The notes beneath the pieces were generated by a model that ran no database searches, was not told the origin of the DNA, and saw only the letters and a list, made by a program, of their open reading frames with translations. DNA of 64,000 nt. It comes from Legionella_C sp963803545. GTDB taxonomy: Bacteria > Pseudomonadota > Gammaproteobacteria > Legionellales > Legionellaceae. Made by a program: the position numbers and the translations under genes. The stretch spans positions 1 through 64,000 of the forward strand of contig CAWDMX010000001.1 in assembly GCA_963803545.1 (NCBI GenBank). The letters are read 5' to 3'. This document shows, one piece after another, positions 36,619 to 46,300 of this stretch. The number at the start of each line of letters is the position of its first letter. The first letter of the stretch is position 1.

Positions 36619-37443
36619 ATGAATTTTAGGTCGTTTTATCAACAACACACGTGGTGGGGGAAGATTTTAGGGGGATTTTTTGGCTATATCATCGCCGGAT
36701 CGGTTGGAGCCTTAGTTGGTATATTTATCGGTAATTTATTTGACAAAGGATTATCCTCTCATTTTACTAGTCCACACTGGGCTTACAATACAGTCAATCG
36801 ACGCTTGCAAGAAACTTTTTATGAATCCTTATTTTCAATAATGGGCTATATTGCAAAATCCGACGGGCTGATAAGCCGCAATGAAATTATTATGGCGCAA
36901 CAAATTATGCGCGAAATGCATCTTTCTAGAACTCAACGCGCCGCATGCGAACACCATTATTCCAAAGGCAAAAAGCAAGATTTTGACTTAATTGCAACCC
37001 TAAACCGCTTTGAGCACCACTGCGGTAATAATCATGAATTAATTCGTTTGTTTATCACAACAATTTACAGAACAGCGCAGGTGGATGGTTTAAGTAAGGC
37101 TAAAATTCAAGTTGTTAATTCCATTTTTAGGCGCTTAGGATTTGCGGCCTTACACGAACAGAACACCTATCGCGAAGAATTTGCTAACAAAAACTACTCA
37201 CAAAATAACCGCTCAGAAAACACCGTCTCACAAAACCTGTATCAAGCGTACACCATTTTAGGTTTAGACTCATCCGCAACAAAAGAAGAAGTTAAGCGCG
37301 CTTATCGTCGTTTAATTAGCAAAAACCACCCGGACAAGTTGATTGCAAAAGGCCTGCCGGAGGCAAAAATTAAAGAGGCGAACCATAAAACGCAAATAAT
37401 AACCAAGGCTTACGAACAAATTACTCGAAGCCATGGCTGGTAG
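36619..37443 (+). CDS. djlA: DjlA-type membrane-anchored DnaJ protein
   Basis: Type III J-domain co-chaperone. Order: N-terminal transmembrane segment rich in glycine (GKILGGFFGYIIAGSVGALVG), a TerB-like helical domain (about 60-185, SIMGYIAKSDGLISRNE), then a C-terminal J domain with HPD at 237-239 (ISKNHPDKLIAKG). 274 residues is usual. It recruits DnaK to the inner membrane. Divergent from waaA, as in several gammaproteobacteria. Confidence 0.94.
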   Translation: MNFRSFYQQHTWWGKILGGFFGYIIAGSVGALVGIFIGNLFDKGLSSHFTSPHWAYNTVNRRLQETFYESLFSIMGYIAKSDGLISRNEIIMAQQIMREMHLSRTQRAACEHHYSKGKKQDFDLIATLNRFEHHCGNNHELIRLFITTIYRTAQVDGLSKAKIQVVNSIFRRLGFAALHEQNTYREEFANKNYSQNNRSENTVSQNLYQAYTILGLDSSATKEEVKRAYRRLISKNHPDKLIAKGLPEAKIKEANHKTQIITKAYEQITRSHGW

Positions 37444-37450
37444 AGGTATT

Positions 37451-38380
37451 TTAACGTGCAGCTTGCAGTAAATCATAAACCTCATTTGCAATAAGATTGT
37501 GCGCTGTTACCGTCGGGTGTACCAAATCAAAAAACAAATACCCCTCGCAAACATTTTTAGCCGTAGCGGTTCTTCGAGCCAAAGCCATCTTTAACACAGG
37601 GCTGTCGTTAAGATCGTCAACGTCTACGTCGTAACAGGTATTTAATATATTGGTAAATCCGTACTCTTGCGGTTGGTCCATTATTCGATTAACTCCTTCA
37701 AATACATCAAACAGCAACCATTGAACTTGAGGCGTTGTCCTTTTGAATTCATCAACCGCGGTTCGTAAATCGATATTGTGTTTGCGTACAAGAGCCGACA
37801 ATTGCATTTCTGCAGAAAATTCAAAACTTGCCGGAGTGCGGCCTAAATCGGGTAAATTAAGTAGTAAAATATGCTTGGCGCCTTTATCAGCTAGTTTTGC
37901 CATCGAACGTTTGATGCCACTAATAACCAAATCAATTTCCGCGTCACTGTTTTCAGGCAAATTTAAATAGTTGTTGGCGCCTATCCAAATTATATACAAA
38001 GTGTCTGGGTCGGCTTGCTCGTTATGATCGCGTAAATACAGGTACACTTCATGGCTTAAGGTAAAAATCATGTCGGAATCATCCTCTTCTTCTAAAGGAA
38101 TCATACCGGCGCCTCCATAGGCGTAATCAAACAGATGCGCACGACCGGCATTGGGAAACATTTTTTCACTTAAAAACTCAACCCACACAGGCCCATTACT
38201 AAATCTACCGTCATAATAAGGAGCGGTAGGCAGCTGGTGCTCCATAAGTTCGTATAAATTACCGTTATCCGAGAGACTGTCACCAAAGACCACAATATTG
38301 TTAAAAGGAGTTGATGCCAGACTAGCGGCGCACGTCAGCCCTGTTATAAAAAAAAGAACGCCCGTTAAAAAATTTTTCAT
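37451..38380 (-). CDS. secreted GDSL/SGNH lipase (PlaA-like)
   Basis: Secreted esterase or lysophospholipase. A signal peptide (MKNFLTGVLFFITGLTCAAS) precedes block I VVFGDSLSDNGN (Ser35), block III IIWIGANNYLN, and block V FFDLVHPT (Asp285, His288). The 309-residue length and motifs resemble the Legionella PlaA/PlaC/PlaD group, substrates of type II secretion that hydrolyse lysophospholipids. It lies just downstream of gspL-gspM in the same orientation, about 250 bases away, an arrangement consistent with that route. Exact substrate cannot be told. Confidence 0.88.
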   Translation of the reverse strand: MKNFLTGVLFFITGLTCAASLASTPFNNIVVFGDSLSDNGNLYELMEHQLPTAPYYDGRFSNGPVWVEFLSEKMFPNAGRAHLFDYAYGGAGMIPLEEEDDSDMIFTLSHEVYLYLRDHNEQADPDTLYIIWIGANNYLNLPENSDAEIDLVISGIKRSMAKLADKGAKHILLLNLPDLGRTPASFEFSAEMQLSALVRKHNIDLRTAVDEFKRTTPQVQWLLFDVFEGVNRIMDQPQEYGFTNILNTCYDVDVDDLNDSPVLKMALARRTATAKNVCEGYLFFDLVHPTVTAHNLIANEVYDLLQAAR

Positions 38381-38630
38381 TATAAGCCCTAGAGTTAGTA
38401 TTGCTGCCTATTAAATTACTCATCCAAATTATTTCACCAGTAATTTAACCTATACGTTCGTATTAATAAGCGGTCTAAAAGTTGACCCGTTAATTGGGAG
38501 GTAAATTATAGAGGACTTTTGTAACCGAACGCAATATTTTCACAGTAACATGTTTTTTTAAAGAGCGCATTGTAGGATAATGAGAACTTACTGAAGCGCT
38601 TTTGATGTACGTTCCTAATTACCAAAACCG

Positions 38631-39104
38631 CTACGTGATAATTTCAAAAATTACAGAAACGGCTACAATTCCTTGGCTTGCCGTAGCCGTTATCTTGCAT
38701 TGCTTTATCCGTACTTTATAGTGACTGGAAATATTCCATAACCAGAGAATAAATCGCGAGTAAGGAACCTCTGAAAATTTGAGCGCTATTTCTCGTGAAC
38801 TGTTTTGGTTAAGCGCATGCGGATAATTATTAAATTCCGGTTGATTCAACTCTTTCTCGATATTGGATAAAAAAGAATTATCATCGCCAATCGATGGAAA
38901 CTGTGTGGCGTCGTTACCCTTTTTTTGCAGCTGCAACCAGGCCAAGGTTTCTTTTTTTTCTCTTAATTGTTGAGCGCCCTGTGACGCGGCTTTCTCAAGC
39001 GGTTGATAAACCATTATAAAAATTAGATAACTGGCTAATACAGTGGTCCCAACAAGCAGGTACAGTTGCTCTTTTTTAATTAAATTATCCCACCAATTTT
39101 TCAT
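38631..39104 (-). CDS. gspM: type II secretion protein M (GspM/LspM)
   Basis: Inner-membrane platform component of the type II secretion system. It is short (157 residues) with one N-terminal transmembrane helix (LYLLVGTTVLASYLIFIMVY) after a cytoplasmic WWDNL-type start, a coiled segment, and a C-terminal ferredoxin-like periplasmic domain. The start overlaps gspL by 4 bases, which largely fixes the identity. In Legionella the lsp genes are split over several loci, including a separate lspL-lspM pair, matching this arrangement. Confidence 0.88.
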   Translation of the reverse strand: MKNWWDNLIKKEQLYLLVGTTVLASYLIFIMVYQPLEKAASQGAQQLREKKETLAWLQLQKKGNDATQFPSIGDDNSFLSNIEKELNQPEFNNYPHALNQNSSREIALKFSEVPYSRFILWLWNISSHYKVRIKQCKITATASQGIVAVSVIFEIIT

Positions 39105-40246
39105 AAGCTTAACTCAAAGGTACTTTTAATCGTATGCTCGGCTGAGGATACCTGCGCTTGCTTTACAATTATCCTCTCCTGCTGTAGTTTTTTTTGCAAA
39201 ACCTGTATCGCATCAAAGCTTGAGCTTGTAAAAACAACGGTTAATTTTTGCTGGGCAAATTGAATTTCATTAATAGTTGAGTGTTGCAGGTCTACAGACT
39301 TGGTGAAGGCGGCCAATAAGGTCCATAACGTGCTTTTGCTAGTAGGGCCCTGTGATTTTAACAGCTGCTGAACACGAAATTTGGGGCTAATAACCTGAGC
39401 GGCGTTGGGAAAAAAATGGTGATAAATTTGCGCTATCTTAGAATCAGTATCCCTAATTTTTTTATTGGTTTTATAGATGGATACGCTGGTTGAAACCAAC
39501 CAGGCGGCTGTAAAAAACAAGACTGAAAATAATGTTAAATAATAATTTTTTTTGCTGCTGGATGCGGGGGAATAGATTCCTTGGAGTAAATTAATAGGCT
39601 TTACAGCTTGCAACCGTTGTGCCAGCCAGCTGTGGGTAACGTCCAATGAGGCCTTGGCGCGTTTATTTGCAGCTAACGTTGACCTTTCCAACGAAAACAA
39701 GTGCGTATTTTCTTCATTCTTCGAAAGATAATCCAGGGCTAACTGACCCGGTAAAAATCCTTGAAAATTATCGGGTTTGTTTATAATGCCTCCATGTCCG
39801 ACAAAAACAAACTCGTTAGGGCTCACTGCAAAAAAATCAATCGTTATTACATCAACAATAAGCGTGTTTGCGGTCAAAAAAGACAGCAGCGCGTCAAGAT
39901 AGGCTTTACTAATAACAACTACTAAATATTTATTAGCGGTATAAAATTGCTTAGCAAAAGCAAAATGCATTTCAGCACTAGCGGCAGCTAATTTATCCTC
40001 TAAAGCGTATGGCAATGCTTGGCGTACTTTTTTGTCGTTCACTAAAGCCAGCGGCACCTGGTGCAAACTGGCTTCGGCGGTTGAAAGCACAACCACCGTG
40101 TGTGTTTTTTGTTGCATCCGCTTTAGTTCTGTTAGAGTCAAAAAAGATAGCGGAGTTACCACCGCGCCGGTTTTGTCCAAGCAAACACATGAAAATGATT
40201 GGGCTACCAATGAATCAATAAAGATGTATAAAAAATTATCTTTCAT
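39101..40246 (-). CDS. gspL: type II secretion protein L (GspL/LspL)
   Basis: Links the cytoplasmic ATPase GspE to the periplasm. The 381-residue protein has an actin-like cytoplasmic half with the GspL hallmark RQALPYALEDKLA, a transmembrane helix near 235-255 (YLTLFSVLFFTAAWLVS), and a periplasmic ferredoxin-like end. It forms a two-gene unit with gspM; gspC-K are not in this window. Confidence 0.9.
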   Translation of the reverse strand: MKDNFLYIFIDSLVAQSFSCVCLDKTGAVVTPLSFLTLTELKRMQQKTHTVVVLSTAEASLHQVPLALVNDKKVRQALPYALEDKLAAASAEMHFAFAKQFYTANKYLVVVISKAYLDALLSFLTANTLIVDVITIDFFAVSPNEFVFVGHGGIINKPDNFQGFLPGQLALDYLSKNEENTHLFSLERSTLAANKRAKASLDVTHSWLAQRLQAVKPINLLQGIYSPASSSKKNYYLTLFSVLFFTAAWLVSTSVSIYKTNKKIRDTDSKIAQIYHHFFPNAAQVISPKFRVQQLLKSQGPTSKSTLWTLLAAFTKSVDLQHSTINEIQFAQQKLTVVFTSSSFDAIQVLQKKLQQERIIVKQAQVSSAEHTIKSTFELSL

Positions 40247-40314
40247 AGTCTAACTCATATTCAACTGAACGCCGGCGGTTATAAAAAAACACGATTATTG
40301 CCTCAAACGAACGT

Positions 40315-40339
40315 AAAGAGCCCTTAAAGCGGCTCTTTT
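40315..40339 (-). terminator. hairpin upstream of gspL and downstream of mltB
   Basis: AAAGAGCC and GGCTCTTT pair around an 8-base loop between mltB (ends 40395) and gspL (starts 40246), both read on the minus strand. The U-run is short. It probably ends mltB transcription. Confidence 0.5.
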
Positions 40340-40394
40340 AAAAAAATCACGACTGGAATACGGTTGCAAAAACCAAGGTTTATTGGGTACAACG

Positions 40395-41420
40395 CTACAC
40401 GTAGGCAAATTTCTTGCTTGTTGTAACGGATGCCCAATCTGATTTAAGTTGTTGTGATAAAAGATAAACAGCCAAAGCGTACTGCGGACTGGTATTGTAC
40501 CGGGTAATTACGTAAAAATTGGGGTAAGCAAGCCAAAACTCCGTTCCCGAGTTGGTTGTAAGTTCTATTAAGCCGATTTTTTTAGGAGGGTTGTAGGCTG
40601 CGGTTAATGGTTTTACTCCCGCATCAGCCAATTGCTTTATAGTATATTTTGCCGTTCTGTTTGCGGTGTTAATCAATTTGAATTGACTGCCCGTAATTTT
40701 AGCCGGCTGTGCAATTCCTTGGTGTGAGTTCCATCCGTGTTTATGGAAGTAGTTTGCAACACTTGCAATCACTGCTTGGTTATCATTCATTAGATCCTTT
40801 TTAACATTACCTTTAAAATCCGCCGCGTAGTATCGGTAACTGCTGGGCATAAATTGAGGTTTGCCCATGGCGCCGGCGTATGAACCTTTGTACTCCAAGG
40901 GAGAAACCCGGTGCTCACGGCATAAAAGCAGGTATTCTGCTAACTCTTTAGTAAAAAAAGGCGCGCGTTTGGGGTAGTTAAACGCTAATGTAGATAAGGC
41001 ATCAATAACTCGATAGCTTCCCTGATTTTTACCGTACGAGGTCTCCACCCCAATAATCGCGACGATAATATTAGCCGGCACATGGTAGCGTTTTTCTGCT
41101 TGCGCAAGCGTTTTTTGATTAGCCCGCCAGAAATCCAAGCCTCCTTGTACCCGTTGTGGGGTTAAAAAAATATTTTTATAAACATCCCATGTTTTTTTTT
41201 CATAGGGCCGCTCCATTGACTCAATAATTTTTGGTTGCAACTGCACCTCACTGAACAACTGATTCAATTTTTTACGTGAAAATTTATGCTTTTTAACCAT
41301 AAAGTTCACAAAATACTGAACCTCTTTACGGTGCGGCAGCGATTCCTCGTTGGTGGCAGCCACGGCGCCTGAACCAATGAAAATCGAGAATGATATAAAA
41401 AATGATACAAGAAAACGCAT
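40395..41420 (-). CDS. mltB: lytic murein transglycosylase B
   Basis: Cleaves peptidoglycan glycan strands to 1,6-anhydro products. The catalytic Glu126 lies in AIIGVETSYGKNQG; the GAMGKPQFMPSSYR stretch and the C-terminal AAYNPP region are family features. A cleavable N-terminus (MRFLVSFFISFSIFIGSGAVAA) is present without a lipobox cysteine, so this is likely a soluble periplasmic form. 341 residues. Confidence 0.94.
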   Translation of the reverse strand: MRFLVSFFISFSIFIGSGAVAATNEESLPHRKEVQYFVNFMVKKHKFSRKKLNQLFSEVQLQPKIIESMERPYEKKTWDVYKNIFLTPQRVQGGLDFWRANQKTLAQAEKRYHVPANIIVAIIGVETSYGKNQGSYRVIDALSTLAFNYPKRAPFFTKELAEYLLLCREHRVSPLEYKGSYAGAMGKPQFMPSSYRYYAADFKGNVKKDLMNDNQAVIASVANYFHKHGWNSHQGIAQPAKITGSQFKLINTANRTAKYTIKQLADAGVKPLTAAYNPPKKIGLIELTTNSGTEFWLAYPNFYVITRYNTSPQYALAVYLLSQQLKSDWASVTTSKKFAYV

Positions 41421-41630
41421 ATAAATCCTTGGTTTGTCTGCTGCATAGCAAAAAGCGTAACGCTGCGATTATTTTAAGCAATTCTTTGGTAACTAACAAC
41501 TGCTACCCCATGCAGCCGCCCTATTGCACGGCTCACAACACTACCATTTATCCACCCTAGTGGCTACCTAAAACATGCTTCGCGAAGGCTAAATTTTTAC
41601 AGTACTACTGCGCCCAACGCAAAAACCCCG

Positions 41631-43337
41631 TTAAATGAAAACCACCGTATTTGACTGCAAATTCGTACAGAGCAGAGTGTTGCACAGCTTTACTGAACAG
41701 CCTGCGTAGAGAGCAGCAAGACTGGTGCCCCCTAAATTCAACGCATTTTTGATAGTCGGAATTAGCCTGGTAACTCCAAGTGCCGCGACGCAATGCACCC
41801 CGCCCTGTACACTCAGAAACGTGTTGGGGAAAACATCCATATTATTTCCCACACAGAGATACGCAAGGGCTGAGTTGTACGTACAAGAGGTAATTGTTGG
41901 GACGGCTTGATAGGTAAACCCCCCGTTCACATTCGCGCTTGTTCCCGCTGGAGTTTGTACATTAACGGTCACCGTACCCTCCATATGAGCCGGAGCATCA
42001 AATGTTAGACTTGTTGAATCAACAACGGATGGTTCAACGGCTAAGCCATCTAAATAAACCGTAGTATTACCCGCGATGAAGTTTGCGCCCGTCAAGCTCA
42101 CATTACTAACCCCATTAGCAGAACCCATAGCCGGGGACAACTCCCCAACAGTGGGGGGATTTTGATAGTTTAAACCACCGCCTAGATCAGCGCTTACTCC
42201 ACTAGGAGTTATTACCTGTATTGCCGCAATGCCGCTCGCATGTGCTGGTGCATCAAACGTCAACCGAGTCGCACTTACGTTATAGGGAGCAACCGCAGTC
42301 GCATCTACGGTAATGCTGGTGCTGCCATTGATAAAGTTTGTTCCCGTTAGAACGACCCCAAGTGCGCCCGAGGTAGGAACAATTTGCGGATTAATCGCGG
42401 TGGCTGTGGGCCTATCCGCGTAGGTAAAACCACCGTTAATCGGGCTGCTGGTACCAACCGGGGTGGTAATGCTTACCGCAACAGTGCCTATTGCGTGCGC
42501 CGGAGTTGTAAATTGCAGGTGCGTTGCGTCTATAACCGTCGCCATGATTTGAATTGTATCGAAATTAACACGAGTATTGCCCACAATAAAATTAGCACCC
42601 GTGATAGTTACGTCGCTTCCGCCGGCAGGCAATCCCGATATAGGGGATAAGGCCCCCGCAATCGGGGCCTCGGCGTAAAGTAAAGCCCCGCGTAGTATGT
42701 TACTACTACCCCCAGGATTCACAGCGTATACATCAACGCTTCCCTTTGCGTGAACTGGAGCGGTAAACGCAATCGAATTTTCGGAGCTCATCGTGGGCAC
42801 AACCCCCACCCCATCTACGTGCATCTGTGTTACTCCGGTTAAATTAGTTCCCGCTAAAGTCACCGATGTGCCTCCATTTACAGATACAACAATCGGCTCT
42901 GCAACGGGCGTTAAGTTTGGTAAGGCCATGTAGGTAAACCCCCCATTTACAAGAGCGCTGGTGCCTCCGGGTGTCACAACCGCCACATCAACGGTACCCG
43001 CAGCGTGAGCGGGTACCGCAAATTCAAGTGCAGTTGTGGTCGTGTTTATCGGATTGATAAGCTGTCCATCGAAATCAACCTTCGTTGCATTTTGGACAAA
43101 ATTTTCTCCGTTTATAATCACAGACGCAGTTCCAGTTGTCGGTCCAGCATTAGGACTAAGGGTTGATACCGTCGGGCTGGCAAGATAGGTTAGGCCTCCC
43201 GAAAGGGGAGCACTGGTTCCCCCGATTGCCGTCACTGTTACATCAACATTTCCCATTGCGTGACTTGGTGCTGAAAATTGCAAGGACGTAGAGCTGATGT
43301 TAGTTGCATTTAGACGTAGAGCTGATGTTAGTTGCAT
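41631..43337 (-). CDS. C-terminal part of the split TIG-repeat adhesin
   Basis: Downstream fragment (568 codons) of the giant surface protein begun at 48159. It opens inside the 15th TIG/IPT repeat, continues with repeats 16-20 (each opens like PTVSTLSPNAGPTTG and runs about 83 residues), and ends in a different, cysteine-containing cap of about 85 residues (SCTYNSALAYLCVGN ... VHCVAALGV ... YAGCSVKLCNTLLCTN). Its ATG lies in the duplicated DNA and has no ribosome-binding site or signal peptide, so it is unlikely to be made as a separate exported protein. Deleting one copy of the 28-bp duplication joins it in frame to the upstream part. Confidence 0.8.
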   Translation of the reverse strand: MQLTSALRLNATNISSTSLQFSAPSHAMGNVDVTVTAIGGTSAPLSGGLTYLASPTVSTLSPNAGPTTGTASVIINGENFVQNATKVDFDGQLINPINTTTTALEFAVPAHAAGTVDVAVVTPGGTSALVNGGFTYMALPNLTPVAEPIVVSVNGGTSVTLAGTNLTGVTQMHVDGVGVVPTMSSENSIAFTAPVHAKGSVDVYAVNPGGSSNILRGALLYAEAPIAGALSPISGLPAGGSDVTITGANFIVGNTRVNFDTIQIMATVIDATHLQFTTPAHAIGTVAVSITTPVGTSSPINGGFTYADRPTATAINPQIVPTSGALGVVLTGTNFINGSTSITVDATAVAPYNVSATRLTFDAPAHASGIAAIQVITPSGVSADLGGGLNYQNPPTVGELSPAMGSANGVSNVSLTGANFIAGNTTVYLDGLAVEPSVVDSTSLTFDAPAHMEGTVTVNVQTPAGTSANVNGGFTYQAVPTITSCTYNSALAYLCVGNNMDVFPNTFLSVQGGVHCVAALGVTRLIPTIKNALNLGGTSLAALYAGCSVKLCNTLLCTNLQSNTVVFI

Positions 43338-43340
43338 TTA
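43285..43340. repeat. exact 28-bp tandem duplication that breaks the adhesin frame
   Basis: Positions 43285-43312 and 43313-43340 are identical. Because 28 is not a multiple of three, the second copy shifts the frame and creates a stop four codons on (SSTSKCN-stop). With one copy removed, the frame reads SSTSLQFSAPSHA, a perfect TIG-repeat continuation, and the whole 41631-48159 span becomes 2167 codons including stop. Confidence 0.95.
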
Positions 43341-46300
43341 TCAGCACACCATCGACCGATACCTGCGTCGAACCTGGTGAAAAATTGGTTCCAGTAATAG
43401 TTATCCCACTCATTCCCGAAAGGGGTATATAGGCGGTAGAAATAGCATCCGCCGTAGGCACTCCAAGGTAGTGAATTGCTATGGGCGCGCTGGCGCCAGC
43501 AGAGGTTACTACGGTTAACAAAACCTCACCTGCCGCATGGGCGGGCAAATTAACCGTTATTTCCGTACTGGTCAGGGCCGTAATCGACGCACCTGAAGCA
43601 ACACCGTCGAGATAAATTGTTGTATTCCCATCAATGAAGCCTGTGCCATTGATAGTCAGTCCAATATGCCCGTCTACGGATACAAACGTAGTAGAAAGAG
43701 TTGCGACCGTTGGTGCAGCACTGTACGCAAAGTTAAGACCAGGGCTTGCGCTCGTTCCCCCAACAGTTCGAACCATCACCGTCACCGTACCCGCGCTGTG
43801 GGACGGTGCATTAAATTGCAACCGGTCGTCACTTAGTACGGTGGGGATGATATCAACCCCATCAAAAATAACGGTCGTTGCATTGGCCACGAAGTGAGCT
43901 CCGGTTAATACAACATTAGACACGCCATTTACGGAGGCCACCGATGGCGTTATTGCTGATGCAACGGGTTGTGCTACATAGCGCACGGTTGTCGAAACCT
44001 GTTGTGCTGCAACCCTTATCACAACGGGCACGGTGCCCGCGCTGTGCGCTGGTAAGTCTAAGCTTATAGTAGTAGAGGACACCAGAGTCAACGCTTGCGG
44101 GGCGCCATCTATTGTCACGGTGGTGTCTCCGTTAACAAAGCCGCTGCCCGTAATCACGGCATTGACTTGCCCATTAATACTAAGCGTTTGCGGACTGATT
44201 TGACTAATAGTAGGTGCTACTGTGTAGGTAAACGTTACCGGAGCACTGTTGCCATTACTCGTGCTCACAATTACCTGAACCGCACCGGCTGAGTGCGCGG
44301 GTGTAACAAAACGCAGTGTACTGGTATCGATAAGCGTTGGTGTGATTGAAACTCCGTCAACGGATACTAGGGTATTTTCAATAAAACCCGAGCCCTCTAA
44401 AGTCACGGTTGTGCCGCCAGCTATATTGCCCGTTGTTGGCGATATAGCCGCAATTGTGGGTATTGAAACATAATCAAAAACAAGCGTTGAGCTGGTTCCC
44501 CCGGGCGTAGTGACCGTAACATTCACCTGGCCAGCTGATGCGCGGCTGGGCATATTCAACAATATTTCCGTGGTAGTGACGCTGCTTGGCGTTACCGCTA
44601 CACCATCAACAGTAACCACCGTATTACCAACCGCAAAATTATTACCCGTGATCGCAACACTGGAGGTTCCACTAATATTTCCGTAATTAGGCGTAATTGC
44701 GTGGACATTTGGCGCGGCAAAATAAGTATAGCCCCCATTGATTGCGCCACTTGTACCACCCGGAGTTGAAATACTTACGGAGGAAACTCCGGCGCTGCTC
44801 TGGGACGGCACGATAAAACTCACGGTGGTTTGCGTTACAGATGTCGGGGTAATGAGTGTCCCATCGAAATAAACCGCAGTATTTTGTTCAACAAAGCCGC
44901 TACCCTCTACCACCACGGTTGCACCGCCGCTCAAAGCGCCGTTGTTCGGTGTTAAGCTTGATACCGATGGCGCCGCAATATAATTAAGCCCGCGACTTAC
45001 GGTGCTTGAACCACCAGTGGTTGTCACTTGTACCGACTTTACACCGGCCGAAGACGCGGGGGCGTTAAAAGTAATTGCTGTGGGTGATATTGACGTTATA
45101 GTGACGGCCTGCCCATCAACGGTGAGCGCAGCGTCTGCTGTAAATCCTGTGCCTGAAAGCGTGACATTTTCTTGCCCACTTAGGGGTATATAGTACGGTT
45201 GAGCCGTGCTCGTGGTTGGCGCGTCTGTATAAGTTATCTCGATAGGGGCGCTTGTTCCGGCGGAGGTTGTCACCGTTAAAGGAAACCGGCCGGCCGAATG
45301 AGCCGGCATATCAAATCTTAGCGTCGTTGGTGTAATTATAGGAACAATAGTTGCGCCATCGAAATGAATAACGGTACCGGCTACAAAACCGGAGCCGGTT
45401 ATAATTACCCCATTTTGGCCTGTAGAACTTGATAGCACCTGCGGACTGATTGCCGTAATTATTGGTCCATCTACATAATTAAACCCGGATTGAACGTCAG
45501 CACTGGTGCCCCCAGGCGTGGTAATACTTACCGAAACCTGGCCTGGGGCATGAGCTGGTGCATTAAAGGATAATGAGGTCGCGTTAACATTGAACGGAAC
45601 TATCGATACGCCGTCAAAATTCACGGTGGTACTTCCGGGTACAAAATGGCTTCCATGCACAACAACGCCCGCACTGCCCGTAATGGGACTTACGGCAGGG
45701 TTAATTGTTGTGACCGTTGGAGCATCAACATAGGTAAGCCCAATCTCCCCACTAGAACCGACAGCTGAATTAACACGAACCATATACGTTCCGCCCGATT
45801 TAATCGGAGACGCAAAAGTGATGGCGCTGTCGGTAAAGCTCGTAATGGGAACCGTGGCCCCATCAACGCTCACCGTGGAGTTGCTACTAAAGCCCGAACC
45901 ATTAATTATTACGGAAGCACTTCCCAAAGTCGAAATTACGTTCGGTGACAGACTCGTGATGCTTGGAGCATCACTGTAATGAAAGCCGGTGAAGCTACTA
46001 CTGGTACCCGCGCTTGTCGTAACGGTAATAATAACCGGCCCGGCGGGATGGCTTGGCGCATCAAATACTAATGAGGTTGTCGTGATATTTCGCGCCACCA
46101 GAGTCTGGTTTCCGATGGTAACCGACGTGGCTTGCGGCACGAAGTTTGTTCCGGTAATGGTAATTCCTATCATCCCATTAATGTTAGCCGCGGTTGCAGA
46201 AAGACCCGTGATGGTTGGCGGTGCTTGGTAGTTAAAGATATGCTCTGTAGTCGTTCCTGCAGGCGTGCTAATGGTAATACTCACCGGGCCAACACTATGG

